This document shows positions 1 to 13,027 of a stretch of DNA of 64,000 bases, in pieces (within the stretch, counting starts at the first letter, position 1; each line of letters starts with the position of its first letter). Made by a program: the position numbers and the translations under genes. The notes under the pieces are model-generated. The model searched no databases. It was not told the DNA's origin and saw only the letters and a list, made by a program, of their open reading frames with translations. The stretch is from positions 128,135,123 to 128,199,122 of the forward strand of contig CP136069.1 of NCBI GenBank assembly GCA_032622095.1. The letters are read 5' to 3'. This stretch comes from Siphonodentalium dalli. Taxonomy: Eukaryota; Mollusca; Scaphopoda; Gadilida; Siphonodentaliidae.

Positions 1-381
1 TGTTCATCTAGATAATTTGTCCGGCCCAGTGACATGCCACAACCAGTTACGTCTGATGGGATCTGGCGATGTCATTCATGTCGACGGAGACAGTTGATAG
101 CCTTTACCAAACGCAACTGAAGATCAATGGCAATCTCTTCATCAGTACATGTACACTATCGGGGATTTAGGTTGCGACGTGGCTGTCAAAATGCAGGGAC
201 AATGGGTGTCCCACCATCAATTCCAGCAAAAACAATGAAATCATGCATTTAGTGTGGTAAATTAGTTTGTCAACGCAATTTCAGCATTACACAACTGTGT
301 GTATATTACTATGTTATGCAATGATACCGGCAAATCTACAACGACCGAAGACCGTTATATCCCCATTGTAAGACTTCGATA

Positions 382-606
382 TTGGCATATTAGTGGGCAG
401 GGAGATCTGTTTGCATATTGATTCAAGATAATTAATATTCATCTCACTGTCCAATGAGGATGCATAATTCCCGGACGAGGACGCGATGTGACTATCTGTT
501 GTAACGTTTTGTTGGCATGTTATTGGGCAGTGAGATTTGTTTGCATATTGATTCAAGATAATTAATATCCATCTCACTGTCCAATGAGGATGCATAATTT
601 CCGGAC
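382..606. repeat. 95-bp direct repeat, two copies
   Basis: Positions 382-476 and 512-606 are near-identical 95-bp copies, 130 bp apart, each ending in an AATTnCCGGAC motif. The linker GAGGACGCGATGTGACT that follows copy 1 reappears near 672, so the duplicated unit was larger. The open frames over this stretch differ only by the repeat and I do not regard them as genes. Confidence 0.85.
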
Positions 607-1540
607 ATAGTAATAGCGTGAGACTCCTTTGACCGGGAATAAGAAAGAGTTTCTTTCCATCTGCCGAACGCCGAGGACGCGATGTGACTGTATGTTGTAA
701 TGTTTCTTTGCTGTGTGCATATAAATGTCTTGAAATTTCAACTACGTGGAGCAATCTGTTATTCCCAGACTATAATACTCGGGCCAGAGTGTTATACCGT
801 GATGGACTGAAGTCTGAAATTATACTGCATTATGTTACATTCCCATCCAGTTCAGGAGATGAAAATGGGTCGATAAAAACCGGTAATTAAAATGCTCTAG
901 GGCTAATATCACAGCATATAGAAAGGTCGATCCCAACATTTCGTCAGCGTCGACCAATTCTAAAAGCGTGCCTTGTTAGTATACTCCCGTTATGGTGAAA
1001 ATAAACTAAGTTCATGCGAACAATTGAGAACAGGTGGAAAATTGCAATGACTTCGTCAAGTTTTTCAGAGTATATAAAGCCCCCCTTCCCCTTCCCCTTG
1101 ACACGATCAAGCATGTAGATAGATATTGTGAGCATGTATTTATCGACATACAGGTATCGATGATCTTATGGCTACTTCCCATTACATTGCGTGAGCATGA
1201 TTCGGAGGTTAAAATAATAGCAATGTCCGTTTAAAAGCGGACGGCTTTGGCTAATGTCATATTCAACTCAATGCGGTTCTGTTGCTCTCTTCACCCTGAA
1301 TATATTTATAATGTTGAAAACATGTCTAAACATTATTTTGGTTCTTTAATGATCACTGGCGACGTTTTTGTGAGGCCGTATACTGGCATATAGAGCATAC
1401 TAGCAGTGACATCTCTGGTACTATTCTGAGTCTCCAGTGTGTTCACGTGTCGCACCATACACGCTATTCAGCATGTTCACCCCCCCCCCCCCCCCCAAAA
1501 AGAGCACATTATCGGCTTATAATATAACTTTATTTAGGTA
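607..1540. other. No gene seen; C17 homopolymer
   Basis: Short open frames here have no recognisable domain or splice structure. A run of 17 C lies at 1480-1496, a likely place for read slippage. Confidence 0.6.
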
Positions 1541-1633
1541 GATAATCTGCTTAGAATCGTCGATAATGTGCTGAAAATGTGAGTGTTTTAATCACATTAT
1601 CGACACTTAATGAGACGATTCTAAGCAGATTAT
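1541..1633. repeat. Small inverted-repeat (hairpin) element
   Basis: GATAATCTGCTTAGAATCGTC at the left reappears inverted as GACGATTCTAAGCAGATTAT at the right. An inner pair, CGATAATGTG and CACATTATCG, lies nested between them. A diverged relative is at 60752-60826, and fragments of the same words recur at 1725-1870. No coding capacity, so a MITE-like or hairpin repeat. Confidence 0.7.
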
Positions 1634-3234
1634 GTTTGGACAATGACACAACTAAGTCAACTAACGACTGTTCAGGTGTACGCTCTGTAACATGTGTTTT
1701 CACTGTAAACGAAATAACGGGTATGAGTCCATTATCTGCTTATTTCAGAATAAAATAATCACATTATAGGCGCGAGGATATGTTGAAATAACGGGTAAGA
1801 GTCCATTATCTGCTTATTATCAAATACTCACTGTATGTACCTATTTCACATTATATATAGCTCGATTATGTGCGTATTTCCGCGAGGATATGTTGCGCAA
1901 TTATATTTCCCTTCCAGAATTATTTTAAGATTGGTTCGGGCCGACCGGGCGTCCGTTGATTGATTGACACACGGGCGGGGAGTCCATTTGCCCTAGTTCA
2001 CTTTCGCAATGCATCTGTGAAAAACCATCAAGGAAGAGAGCAATAAACTGCAACGATTGCGCCACACAACAAATCGAAAAAACATGTAATTTTACTCCCC
2101 AATGGGAGTCATTCTGAAGATGATCTCATTTTATTATGTAGTATTTCTGTTAATATTGCGTGATGTTATATTCTTCTGCATATCGACATTCCTTCTAGTT
2201 TATAGTTGATACATATCGCAGAAGTAATAGCGTAGAAGCAATAATCGACTAGATAACCGACAGTGCTGTTAGCGAATGCCATTAGTGTGTTCATTGGTGC
2301 CAGTCGAAAATGTACGTCTCAACTGGCGGCAGGGGCGTGGCGATACGGTCATAGTTGGGGCGGGGGCATGTCCAAATGCACCCCGTTGAACCAGGATCAG
2401 TTTCCCAACTTCGAGAAATTGCATTTGCACCCCTTTTTGTTGGAATTTTCTAATTATAACATCAAACTTTTCTACTGTGGTAAATTTTCAACATAACACT
2501 CCCTAACATTGGAAATGTCTAACTAGTTTCCATTTCGGTCCAAAAATGCGACCAAAGTAGGAAACAACAACATTCACACTCAATAATGGTTGGAATATCA
2601 AACTTACAGAAGAAATTCAACCAATACTTTTGGTCTGCATATTCTAAGTAATGTTGTAGCAGGCATGAAATTACAACTTGTGAAGTGTTTGGCAAATTTT
2701 GAGACCATCTTCGAGGAGCAATGAACTGCAAAGAATGCGCGCCACACACAAATTTAAAATAAATTGTACTGTTAGCCCCAGCCGGAAACACGATGATGTC
2801 CTATTTTATTATGCAATATTTCTGTTTATAATGCTATGATAATATATATATATATATATATTATAATATGATAGCAGCCAAAGACGCCCGCTATTAAACT
2901 GTCATTGCTATAATATTAACATCCGAATCATGATCACGTAATGTATTATATACCATTAAAACCCACCGGCGTGTTATCCCTTTGTCCGGACAGGGCTCTT
3001 ATCTGGCAGAACGCTCAAGCGTTTTGATCGCATGAGCATTATTTTAACGCCAACAGTCATTCTTTTTAAAGAATGCCCGTGGGCATTATTTTTTAAGAAT
3101 GCCCGTGGGCATTATTTTTTACGAATACACGAGGGATTAAATCGACTGAGGGGCGTCATAGAGTGGCTCCTCCCCCAATCATGTAAGTTGAGTCAATATA
3201 GCGTGTCGGCAAGCTGCATTAAATATCGGAACAC
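1634..3234. other. No gene seen; AT microsatellite and a 26-bp tandem duplication
   Basis: A (TA)n stretch lies at about 2840-2861. A 26-bp unit containing the palindrome GCCCGTGGGC is duplicated at 3071-3122. Words of the TTGGAAATTTTCCAACC repeat family occur near 2420-2530. No coding region is supported. Confidence 0.6.
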
Positions 3235-3686
3235 TTAAAGGTACTCAATCAGATCAGGCCCTTATACATTACTATTTCTTTGGCTTCTGGGATAAACAAT
3301 AATTGATTCGAGACGAGTAACCTATCTATCAACGCTCATAGTGATCAGATTGTTTTTTGAAGTTTTGTTATTTCTATTGTTTCTGGCCCAGAAACACGCC
3401 GTCAAAAGGGTGGTCTCAGTCAAAATTGCGTTATTAATACACTTGATTTTAGAGTTATCCAGCTTCGCCTGTTTGAATAAGTGTTTCTGTGAAAATTATA
3501 CATCTCGAGAAAATTACAAACTTAGGGGCAATTATTAGTACGCATAATTGCAAACTTTAAAAATTAATATCTAATAACTCTGAGCTTTGATGGATGGGTT
3601 CCTCGACTCGAATCAAATATTTTGTTTACCCCTGAAGTCACAGAAATAGTAATTTAGGGGTGCTTAATCGGATTGAGTATCTTTAA
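3235..3686. mobile_element. MITE family A, copy 1 (TTAA-flanked)
   Basis: The ends AGGTACTCAATC and GATTGAGTATCT are inverted and flanked by TTAA on both sides (3235-3238 and 3683-3686). The inverted arms run over 100 bp and share the words ATTACTATTTCT and GATTCGAG. Two further copies are at 12677-13027 and 16108-16440. TTAA target sites are used by piggyBac and Kolobok transposases; which one moved this family cannot be told from a non-coding copy. Confidence 0.75.
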
Positions 3687-5205
3687 TTTGCTGAGCTAAT
3701 TTAAACTTACAAATATTTAGCGATTTTGATTTGATATTGCCACGCCAAAAAATAAAATAAAATTTCTTCAAACTTTGATACAAAAACACCAACAGCTATT
3801 TGGACTATTTAGAAAAGTCCGCAGACAGGCTAAAACACATATAGATAACATCTAAATACGTCCCTAAGTCGGTCAAATAAACACAAAACCGTTTAACACA
3901 GATTTTAACTATACGTTACTTATTGAACGAGAAAGTGCTCACATGGTTATTTTTAATACAATGGGGAAGCACAGAAAAAATATAACATTTCCAGTATCAA
4001 ATTGAAACAGAATAGCGTATACCCATGTGTATAGACATGTCATGCATATCTACTCTGGCTTCGCCAAGATATCATACTCCACTAGTTCAAAACATGGTAA
4101 CTTTCTGTTGCTCTGACAGGGAAGTTTTATAACATTGAAAAAAAATGCAGTTAACATAATGCTCGGTTATAACTGTTCCGTAATAACATTGTATGTTATA
4201 GCAGGTAAAGGTCCTAACTCGAGTTTGCATGGTTTGGGGGACTTTAATTAATCGATTGTACTATGCGTCGCTTGGAAAGTTGGAATTTCATTGATGTTGG
4301 CTCACAAAACTACACAAATCTTGCAACCTCGAGCTGGGAATTTATATTCAAGGAACAAGTATTAACACAGAAATATATTCGCTGCATGGTTTGTTCAATC
4401 GTCAAACCCATCAGAAGATAATAGAAAAGGCTCCCAGGGTTTGAACATATGGGAAATGATATATACGGGGGTACGGGAGCCTGATAAATTATTATGGAAT
4501 GTTAACGTATTTGATGTCGAATTAGATGGGGCATCTTTAAATCAAGAAAGAAATATAGTAAGATATTGCTCACATACACTGTCCGAATCCAAAGCGCAAC
4601 GACAAACTTCGGAAGAAACGTCCCTCAACTGGCGAGTCCTAATTCGAATTAAATAATAATTGAAATGTGTTGCTTTTCATCGTGGACAACACGGACATCA
4701 CAAACTGTCCGTGCTGAACTGTGGGCGTGTACTCAGGTAATCAAGGCAGAGCTGTGTGCCAGACACAATTGATAGTTGGCTCCAACGACAATTTTCAATG
4801 AGTGGGTTTTAAGTCAGATAATATTCTCAGCGTCGGGAATTCGGTAAAGAATAGACTCGGGCAAGCCCTCGTCTATTCTTTTACCGAATTCCCTCTGCTT
4901 CGAACATTATCCTTTACATAATACTCAATTATGTTTGTTAGTTTGTTTGGCCGCTTATTGGCGATCAAACGGCTGGACCATCATAGTTTGAAAACTTGTA
5001 TATAGGGGTAATTTGGGCATTATTAGATAGGTCCCGTTTACCTCAGATGTTTTAAACAGACCAACTGAGATTATGCACGGAATGCATGTGACATGTTGCG
5101 CACATAAGCGGTCATAACGCTCTTTATTTATACCATATCAGGAATAGATCAAATGAACAATAATCAATAGATCAATATTGATCAATAGACCAATAGATCA
5201 ATAGT
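3687..5205. other. No gene seen; contains one perfect hairpin
   Basis: The only clear structure is an inverted repeat at 4835-4893: GGGAATTCGGTAAAGAATAG pairs with its near-exact inverse around a short loop. The segment 5110-5205 holds overlapping ATCAATAGATC repeats just upstream of the Helitron remnant, plus an AACGCTCTTTATTT word shared with the family C elements at 47.6 and 52.8 kb. Confidence 0.6.
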
Positions 5206-5601
5206 ATGTTAGTCTACACAGAGACCTCACTGAACGTCACACACCGCTTCTTTAATTTCAAGTTAGTTACAGTCAGCTTTGCAATGACTATACATAAGGC
5301 TCAGGGGAAATCCCTCAAGATCGCTGGACTTGATTTACTATCTCGTGTTTCTCCCATGGCCAGCTCTACGTTGTGTGCTCGAGGATTGGATCATTACAAA
5401 ACCTATTCATCCACCCAGCAGACGGGAAAACCACCATTATATAGAGAAGTTATTTTAAATTGTGTAAATGATTGTCAGGACACTTCAATTTGTTTCCAAT
5501 CTGCTTTACCCAAGCAACACCGGGTACCACAGCTAGTGTATATACATGTGTATAGGTGCCAGTGTATCGATGGCAGTGGGAAATGTACGTCTCGGTTGTA
5601 G
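5206..5601 (+). pseudogene. Helitron/PIF1-like helicase C-terminal remnant
   Basis: The translation carries FAMTIHKAQGKSLKIAGLDL within its first 50 residues. This matches the last conserved helicase motif of PIF1-type enzymes, in which F-A-x-T-(I/V)-H/N-K-x-Q-G-x-(T/S) is followed by a G-(V/I)-D-L segment. In animals that motif is most often found in Helitron rolling-circle transposons. Similarity fades after about position 5350, and the rest of the open frame looks like unrelated flanking DNA. No Rep nuclease domain or other helicase motif lies nearby, so this is a truncated relic. Helicase family is clear; assignment to Helitron rather than a cellular PIF1 gene is inferred from truncation and context. 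Confidence 0.7.
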
Positions 5602-7252
5602 TGGATAATGGACGCCTCTAATGTCAGGAGGCGTGTGGCTAAATGGTCTCCCCCTAGGGTGTCCAACATAAAATTTCCAACTGCATCCCATCTTCCGTTA
5701 GAACCCACCCCCCCCCCCCCCCCAAAATTGTCCAACTGATGTCTAAAATCTACAAATTTTGGACATTTCCAACCTGACACCCCTTGAGTATGAACATTTT
5801 CAAACTATAATGACCAGTTCTGTTTAAAATAATTGCATTTCTGTTTCAGCTAAAACAGGAAAATATTCGAAAGCTGGTATTAAAAAACTAATTACACACT
5901 AAATGTTGGTTGGAAAACTATCGGAACACTTATAATAGTGAGTTTTCCGTTGTGGGTAGTTGGTCTGCGCATGCTCACGACAAGATCGTGAACAAAACAT
6001 GAATATCAAGCACTGTTTGATTTCAGCTGCGAAAATCGTGGCGTATCATTGGTTAACCCCACTTGCGACGGCATCGGAGTCGTGGGTACGTAAAAATCGT
6101 AGGGTAGTCAATCACGTGGTTAACCATGACTACGAACAACCCAGAAATCCCCCAAATTGTGTGAACAGACTATCCAAGTTTTTGTCGGGTCAGATTTCAC
6201 CACTTACGAATCGTAAGTTACGATTGAATCGTGGTCGTATATGAACGTTCACATGGAAGTTAGAACAAACGCCTTATCATTTGTGTAGTTACATTGTGCG
6301 AATTGCAAGCGTAGTGGACGTCGGGATGAAGGCGTCAAACGCAAGAATAGGAACAAGGCGTCTGAGTGTATGTGGTGTGCGTCGCGTTTAAATTCGGAAA
6401 TGTCCGTCATTTACGACCACGGGGAGTGACATGACGTGGATACCGAAATGGATCGAACATCACAGTCAAGACTGTTCGAGTGAATATTGTGGTCGGTCGT
6501 GAAGCAGCATGCCGTCTACAAAGACCTGCGGCAATATATATTGTATGTACGGCGCTTGTGTATTATAATCACGCATGTATCTGCGGGACATTATCAATTA
6601 GCAATGCACAGGCGAAGTATTGCTACTGCATTGTGCCAATGTGCGGTGCTGCCTGTCATTGTCTGCTATGGTGTGATTGTTTGAGAGCATGTATTGATGT
6701 CTGTAATTGTGTAAATTTAGTCAATGGTGGAAATAGACGATCTTTTCATTTTGGATTTTGCACATTATCATTTAGGCATTTTGATTTTGATCATATGGTC
6801 ATGGCGTGTGGGCTAATAAGATGGTTGGTGACCGATCGCCAAAACGCGACATGATGTGAGGATACACCGGCCATGTGTTGACGTTATATACGAAAACGCA
6901 CGTGTGTGTGTATCCCCCCATGTATACACATGTGTATAATACACAAACTCCATATATACATCTCGCCGTTAATGTGAACAAGATTTCAGATAAAGATGTG
7001 TATTATATTATCCGGGACAAATCGGTTTGCCGGAACCACTCGGTCGCTCTGTTACATGAGCCAAGACAACTTGGTTACCCGGTACAACTCGGTTTGACGT
7101 GCAGCTATATATATCAGTCTATCTTTCAATCACAGCTGAAACAGGTCAATGTGAAAGAAGACATTCATGTGAACAACCAGTAACTGTGTTATATTTGAAA
7201 TTTGCAACGAGGATGGCGTTAATTGGTAATTTAAAAAACAATCGGTAAAATA
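5602..7252. other. No gene recognised
   Basis: A C homopolymer of about 17 lies at 5707-5723. Words of the TTGGAAATTTCCAACCT repeat family occur around 5730-5790. GT/AC-rich sequence lies at 6898-6945. A cysteine-rich open frame at 6480-6854 has no pattern I recognise. Confidence 0.5.
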
Positions 7253-7740
7253 TTGACGTCACGGAACTTCGTCGGAAGGGTCACACATAAAAAACACTTG
7301 GTAACCGGAATAGACTTTCGCCATTGTTTTGCTAAATTACTCATTTTCTTAACGATGACGACCTGCAGTGCCACAGAGCAAGTGTCGAATGCTGAATTGA
7401 AACAATATATTGTGAACTTGACAAAGGAGATGGACGATAATTTCCAGATTTCACAAAAACAAGAAATGAAGTTGACAGTGAAATGTGAAATAAAAGAAGA
7501 GCAGCAACGAATTGACATTGCCGTGGGCTATGTCGAGGCGTGAATATAACAAATAGAAGAAACAGTCATTCCTGAACTCGATGTTAAACTGCTGGCAACA
7601 TATGAAGAACTATATGAGAAAGAGGCATGATCCGAGAAGTCCATGATCGGAAGTATAATCCTCATGAATATGGTAATTCCTGTGACAAAACCAGAGAATC
7701 CGTAGAGTGTCTTGGAAAAAAGTTATTGTGAATGACTTTA
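7253..7740 (+). pseudogene. Possible LINE ORF1 remnant (coiled-coil type)
   Basis: From about 7355 the frame reads as a charged, helix-forming segment containing LKQYIVNLTKEMDDNFQ, with heptad-like spacing of hydrophobic residues, and stops at 7543. After the stop, other frames give ELDVKLLATYEELYEKEA and then IREVHDRKYN. That is the order seen in ORF1 proteins of L1/Tx1-type LINEs: a coiled coil followed by an RRM-like domain beginning with a DRKxN motif. At least two frame breaks separate the pieces. No reverse transcriptase follows, and the 1-kb gap before the minisatellite is featureless. The LINE interpretation is moderate; a degraded host gene is possible. Confidence 0.4.
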
Positions 7741-8561
7741 AATTGTTGTTCGGAAGACAGCACATTTAGCCTTGTGATTCCCAGTACCGTAGGATATAAC
7801 GTATTATGTATATAATATGTTAATAGTGTTCTATCATCTCGAATGTACGCCATGTTATATTGAGCTGAAAAATTAACTCATTCATATCATAGATTGATTT
7901 CATAATTGCATTATTTGTTTGAAAGTCATTTGATTATTTCATTCCATTAAACCACGCGAGATAGTATTGCTAGTAGTGTGTGAAATCGCCAGCTGAAATA
8001 GCTAGCACAAAGAAAAACCTTAAGATGTGACATATTTGCACTTATATCTCTGTTTCTGCACTTTGTCATTACTGAGACTGTCACATCCAACTGGAGCTAT
8101 GCAACTCTTTAATACTCCTTCCAACTTTCAAAATAATGTCCAAGAAGGAGTATGCCAACGGGGTAAAGTATACCACATTCAAAGAAATGGTATTCACCTG
8201 GTAATCTCCTTCAACTTTTGAATTTAATTAGGATGGGTGGTCCGAACCTAATGGATACATATACACCTATGTTCATAGATATATCCGGTGGATGGACAGT
8301 ATATACCAGAAAGATGTGAGTCTCGGCTTCTATAGCTGCATATACATATTTATCTCAAAATTAGCTGTTTATCAAGACTTTGTCTCTATAATAAGACCAA
8401 TTCCAAAGTAATTTTATATTATTAGTAAAGGCGAATTACAAATAGATAAGATAACAGAACAGTCTCTTTATGAATATCTCTTTATGTATATTTAAAATGC
8501 ATCTGCAAATTTAGATTGTTGTTTTTGGCCAAGGTTTGGGTGCCTTCGGGACCAGATACAG
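7741..8561. other. No gene seen
   Basis: AT-rich sequence without recognisable coding capacity. The last 40 bp hold the start of the minisatellite, including the first TTCGGGACCAGATACAG spacer. Confidence 0.5.
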
Positions 8562-11393
8562 GTTTCCTGTCCGTATTATAATATTGGTGTTGGTGACATT
8601 CGGGACCAGATACAGGTTTCCTGTCCGTATTATAATATTGGTGTTGGTGGGTTTCCTGTCCGTATTATAATATTGATGTTGGTGGGTTTCCTGTCCGTAT
8701 TATAATATTGGTGTTGGTGGGTTTCCTGTCCGTATTATAATATTGGTGTTGGTGGGTTTCCTGTCCGTATTATAATATTGGTGTTGGTGACACTCGGGAC
8801 CAGATACAGGTTTCCTGTCCGTATTATAATATTGGTGTTGGTGGGTTTCCTGTCCGTATTATAATATTGGTGTTGGTGGGTTTCCTGTCCGTATTATAAT
8901 ATTGGTGTTGGTGGGTTTCCTGTCCGTATTATAATATTGGTTTCCTGTCCGTATTATAATATTGGTGTTGGTGGGTTTCCTGTCCGTATTATAATATTGG
9001 TGTTGGTGGGTTTCCTGTCCGTATTATAATATTGGTTTCCTGTCCGTATTATAATATTGGTTTCCTGTCCGTATTATAATATTGGTTTCCTGTCCGTATT
9101 ATAATATTGGTTTCCTGTCCGTATTATAATATTGGTTTCCTGTCCGTATTATAATATTGGTTTCCTGTCCGTATTATAATATTGGTTTCCTGTCCGTATT
9201 ATAATATTGATGTTGGTGGGTTTCCTGTCCGTATTATAATATTGGTGTTGGTGGGTTTCCTGTCCGTATTATAATATTGGTGTTGGTGGGTTTCCTGTCC
9301 GTATTATAATATTGGTGTTGGTGACACTCGGGACCAGATACAGGTTTCCTGTCCGTATTATAATATTGGTGTTGGTGGGTTTCCTGTCCGTATTATAATA
9401 TTGGTGTTGGTGGGTTTCCTGTCCGTATTATAATATTGGTGTTGGTGGGTTTCCTGTCCGTATTATAATATTGGTTTCCTGTCCGTATTATAATATTGGT
9501 GTTGGTGGGTTTCCTGTCCGTATTATAATATTGGTGTTGGTGGGTTTCCTGTCCGTATTATAATATTGGTTTCCTGTCCGTATTATAATATTGGTTTCCT
9601 GTCCGTATTATAATATTGGTTTCCTGTCCGTATTATAATATTGGTTTCCTGTCCGTATTATAATATTGGTGTTGGTGGGTTTCCTGTCCGTATTATAATA
9701 TTGGTGTTGGTGGGTTTCCTGTCCGTATTATAATATTGGTGTTGGTGGGTTTCCTGTCCGTATTATAATATTGGTTTCCTGTCCGTATTATAATATTGGT
9801 GTTGGTGGGTTTCCTGTCCGTATTATAATATTGGTGTTGGTGGGTTTCCTGTCCGTATTATAATATTGGTTTCCTGTCCGTATTATAATATTGGTTTCCT
9901 GTCCGTATTATAATATTGGTTTCCTGTCCGTATTATAATATTGGTTTCCTGTCCGTATTATAATATTGGTGTTGGTGGGTTTCCTGTCCGTATTATAATA
10001 TTGGTGTTGGTGGGTTTCCTGTCCGTATTATAATATTGGTTTCCTGTCCGTATTATAATATTGGTGTTGGTGGGTTTCCTGTCCGTATTATAATATTGGT
10101 TTCCTGTCCGTATTATAATATTGGTGTTGGTGGGTTTCCTGTCCGTATTATAATATTGGTGTTGGTTGGTTTCCTGTCCGTATTATAATATTGGTGTTGG
10201 TGGGTTTCCTGTCCGTATTATAATATTGGTTTCCTGTCCGTATTATAATATTGGTGTTGGTGGGTTTCCTGTCCGTATTATAATATTGGTGTTGGTGGGT
10301 TTCCTGTCCGTATTATAATATTGGTTTCCTGTCCGTAACATAATATTGGTTTCCTGTCCGTATTATAATATTGGTTTCCTGTCCGTATTATAATATTGGT
10401 TTCCTGTCCGTATTATAATATTGGTGTTGGTGGGTTTCCTGTCCGTATTATAATATTGGTGTTGGTGGGTTTCCTGTCCGTATTATAATATTGGTGTTGG
10501 TGGGTTTCCTGTCCGTATTATAATATTGGTTTCCTGTCCGTATTATAATATTGGTGTTGGTGGGTTTCCTGTCCGTATTATAATATTGGTGTTGGTGGGT
10601 TTCCTGTCCGTATTATAATATTGGTGTTGGTGGGTTTCCTGTCCGTATTATAATATTGGTTTCCTGTCCGTATTATAATATTGGTTTCCTGTCCGTATTA
10701 TAATATTGGTTTCCTGTCCGTATTATAATATTGGTTTCCTGTCCGTATTATAATATTGGTGTTGGTGGGTTTCCTGTCCGTATTATAATATTGGTTTCCT
10801 GTCCGTATTATAATATTGGTGTTGGTGGGTTTCCTGTCCGTATTATAATATTGGTTTCCTGTCCGTATTATAATATTGGTGTTGGTGGGTTTCCTGTCCG
10901 TATTATAATATTGGTGTTGGTGGGTTTCCTGTCCGTATTATAATATTGGTGTTGGTGGGTTTCCTGTCCGTATTATAATATTGGTTTCCTGTCCGTATTA
11001 TAATATTGGTGTTGGTGGGTTTCCTGTCCGTATTATAATATTGGTGTTGGTGGGTTTCCTGTCCGTATTATAATATTGGTTTCCTGTCCGTATTATAATA
11101 TTGGTGTTGGTGGGTTTCCTGTCCGTATTATAATATTGGTTTCCTGTCCGTATTATAATATTGGTGTTGGTGGGTTTCCTGTCCGTATTATAATATTGGT
11201 TTCCTGTCCGTATTATAATATTGGTGTTGGTGGGTTTCCTGTCCGTATTATAATATTGGTTTCCTGTCCGTATTATAATATTGGTGTTGGTGGGTTTCCT
11301 GTCCGTATTATAATATTGGTTTCCTGTCCGTATTATAATATTGGTTTCCTGTCCGTATTATAATATTGGTTTCCTGTCCGTATTATAATATTG
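8562..11393. repeat. Minisatellite of interleaved 25-bp and 35-bp units
   Basis: About 2.8 kb of head-to-tail units. The short unit is 25 bp, from GTTTCCTGTCC to ATAATATTG. The long unit is the same preceded by GTGTTGGTGG, giving 35 bp. Near the left edge a variant spacer with CGGGACCAGATACAG appears several times. Copies are almost identical (one change, GTAACA, near 10336), so the array has homogenised recently. Each unit contains the palindrome TATTATAATA. One short plus one long unit is 60 bp, which is why long stop-free frames appear; these are not proteins. Confidence 0.97.
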
Positions 11394-11769
11394 GTGACAT
11401 TTTTTCTCAAGACTATGTCTCTGAATAAAGAAACACGTACAATTTCCAAGGTAATTTAAAATCAATTGACCCAATTAACGAATTTAAATCTGGAACAGAT
11501 GGCAGTGACCACTTTGCAACATTTTATCGCCAAATAGATACATAAAAAAAGCCAAACTGTGAATCCATTTGGCATCGGACTGATTTGGATATTTGATGAA
11601 GATAACATATCCTGTTTTCAACGATTGCTATCATCTTCAGATTTTTCAATAATTTTGCAATCCTCATCCGTAGATTAGTCATAAAAATCATTCATGGAAA
11701 TCTACATAAATTGTTGTGAAATTGCCTTTCCGATAAAACACTAAAAAAATACCAAAAACAACAGCTATA

Positions 11770-12085
11770 GATGACCAAATGCCTATTGCAATCGTCTGTA
11801 GAAAAAGGAAAATTATATAGAAAACAATTGAGGTCTCCAACAGGCATCAATACAAATTTTTACAAAAAATACTGTTGATAAATTAATCGCGCCAAAAGAT
11901 ATATAAAAAGAGTATTATAGTAGGCTACATATGTATAAACGTGATATGAAGAAAACATGGCAGGGAAGTTATCCAGAATACAAGTAAAAAGCTGCAGTAC
12001 CCCAACAATCTAACATTGATGGTAAACAAATAGAACATTTCAACAATTTCTTCTCAACTATTGGAATGCGAGAAGTAGAAACAAT
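11770..12085 (+). pseudogene. LINE ORF2 fragment, endonuclease-RT linker
   Basis: Three short in-frame blocks resemble the linker between endonuclease and reverse transcriptase in many animal non-LTR elements. They are KGKLYRKQLRSPTGINTNFY, then YKRDMKKTWQ, then DGKQIEHFNNFFSTIG. The block order and the NNFFSTIG motif are typical. Stops and at least one frame break interrupt them, and neither an endonuclease nor a reverse transcriptase is found beside it, so this is a small degraded piece. Confidence 0.65.
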
Positions 12086-12676
12086 TAACAAAAATTGTGT
12101 ATAAGAAATATGTAGGTCCATCAATGGGTCCGCTTTGCATAGCAGTTCCAGAGTTCTGTCTAATAGCTGTGTCCAGTGTTGGTAGTAGCCATATTGAGAT
12201 TAATCCGGTTCGAGGGATCAAATGTCGGGAAGATCGAATGAAAGCGAGAAGATCGAGGGTATCGGAAGGCACAATTTTACTCTAGCCAAGCATATTTACA
12301 ACTTTAAGTCAATTACACACAATACGTGGTCATACACAGTTCACTCACTCAATTGTCTCACGCATTACGCAGCGTCACATTCGTTAACGTGATTAGCTGC
12401 TCAGGGGCGGACTCAATCCCCGACAAATTGGATCATGATTTTACATATTGATGAACCGACATCTAATAGTATGTTTATGAGACCAACAAACACGGAAGAA
12501 TTGTTTTATATATTGTGAGCAATATGAAAAATAAGACTATTAAGGATAAGTGGAATAACAACAAGTCTTCTTAAAGAAACTATAAGTGAAATATCTACAC
12601 CACTATGTAACATAATAATCTGTCTATTGAAAAGGGTGTTGTTCATAGGGACATGAAAATAGCCAGAAGTGTATCA
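12086..12676. other. No gene seen
   Basis: AT-rich sequence between the LINE fragment and a MITE copy. Overlapping open frames on both strands at 12054-12285 show no recognisable family. Confidence 0.5.
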
Positions 12677-13027
12677 CTATTACTATTTCTTTGGCTTCGG
12701 GAGTAAAAAATATTGGATTCGAGTCGAGGAACCCACCCATCAAAGCTCCGAGTGATCAGATATCGATTTTTAAAATGTGTTATATTTCTGCACCTCGTAA
12801 TATATGACGGCCTGGCAAAAATGGCGGTTTCTTCTTCCCCAACTGTTAAAGACAGGCGTGGTAGTCATTATTAGCTCGTAACGGCGTCCGCGCATGTATG
12901 TCATTGTTGTTGAAGAAGTCATCGCCATTTTTCCAGGATGCCAAATATTGCGAGGTGGTCAAATATAACACATTTCAAAAATCGATATCTGATCACTGAC
13001 TCGAATCAAATATGTGTGTGCCTTTAA
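12677..13027. mobile_element. MITE family A, copy 2 (ends diverged)
   Basis: Shares ATTACTATTTCTTTGGCTTC and GATTCGAGTCGAGGAACCCA with copies 1 and 3. An inverted partner AAAATCGATATCTGATCA lies near 12978. Its long inverted arms enclose about 150 bp of unrelated, GC-richer sequence. The outer AGGTACTCAATC end is not recognisable here. Confidence 0.7.

Noticed and set aside
5475..5780. Minus-strand frame with GGGGG stretch
   Set aside because: It reads through the C homopolymer and the shadow of the Helitron remnant.
6480..6854. Cysteine-rich 124-residue frame as a secreted peptide
   Set aside because: Cysteine spacing follows no family I recognise, there is no clean signal peptide, and a second open frame overlaps it.
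10731..11363. Long open frames giving SCPYYNIGVGGFPVRIIIL repeats
   Set aside because: They arise because one 25-bp plus one 35-bp minisatellite unit is 60 bp, so a stop-free frame persists. No start context, splice site or conservation pattern.
8562..11393. Possible CRISPR-like array
   Set aside because: Units abut without unique spacers, and the context is eukaryotic. It is a minisatellite.
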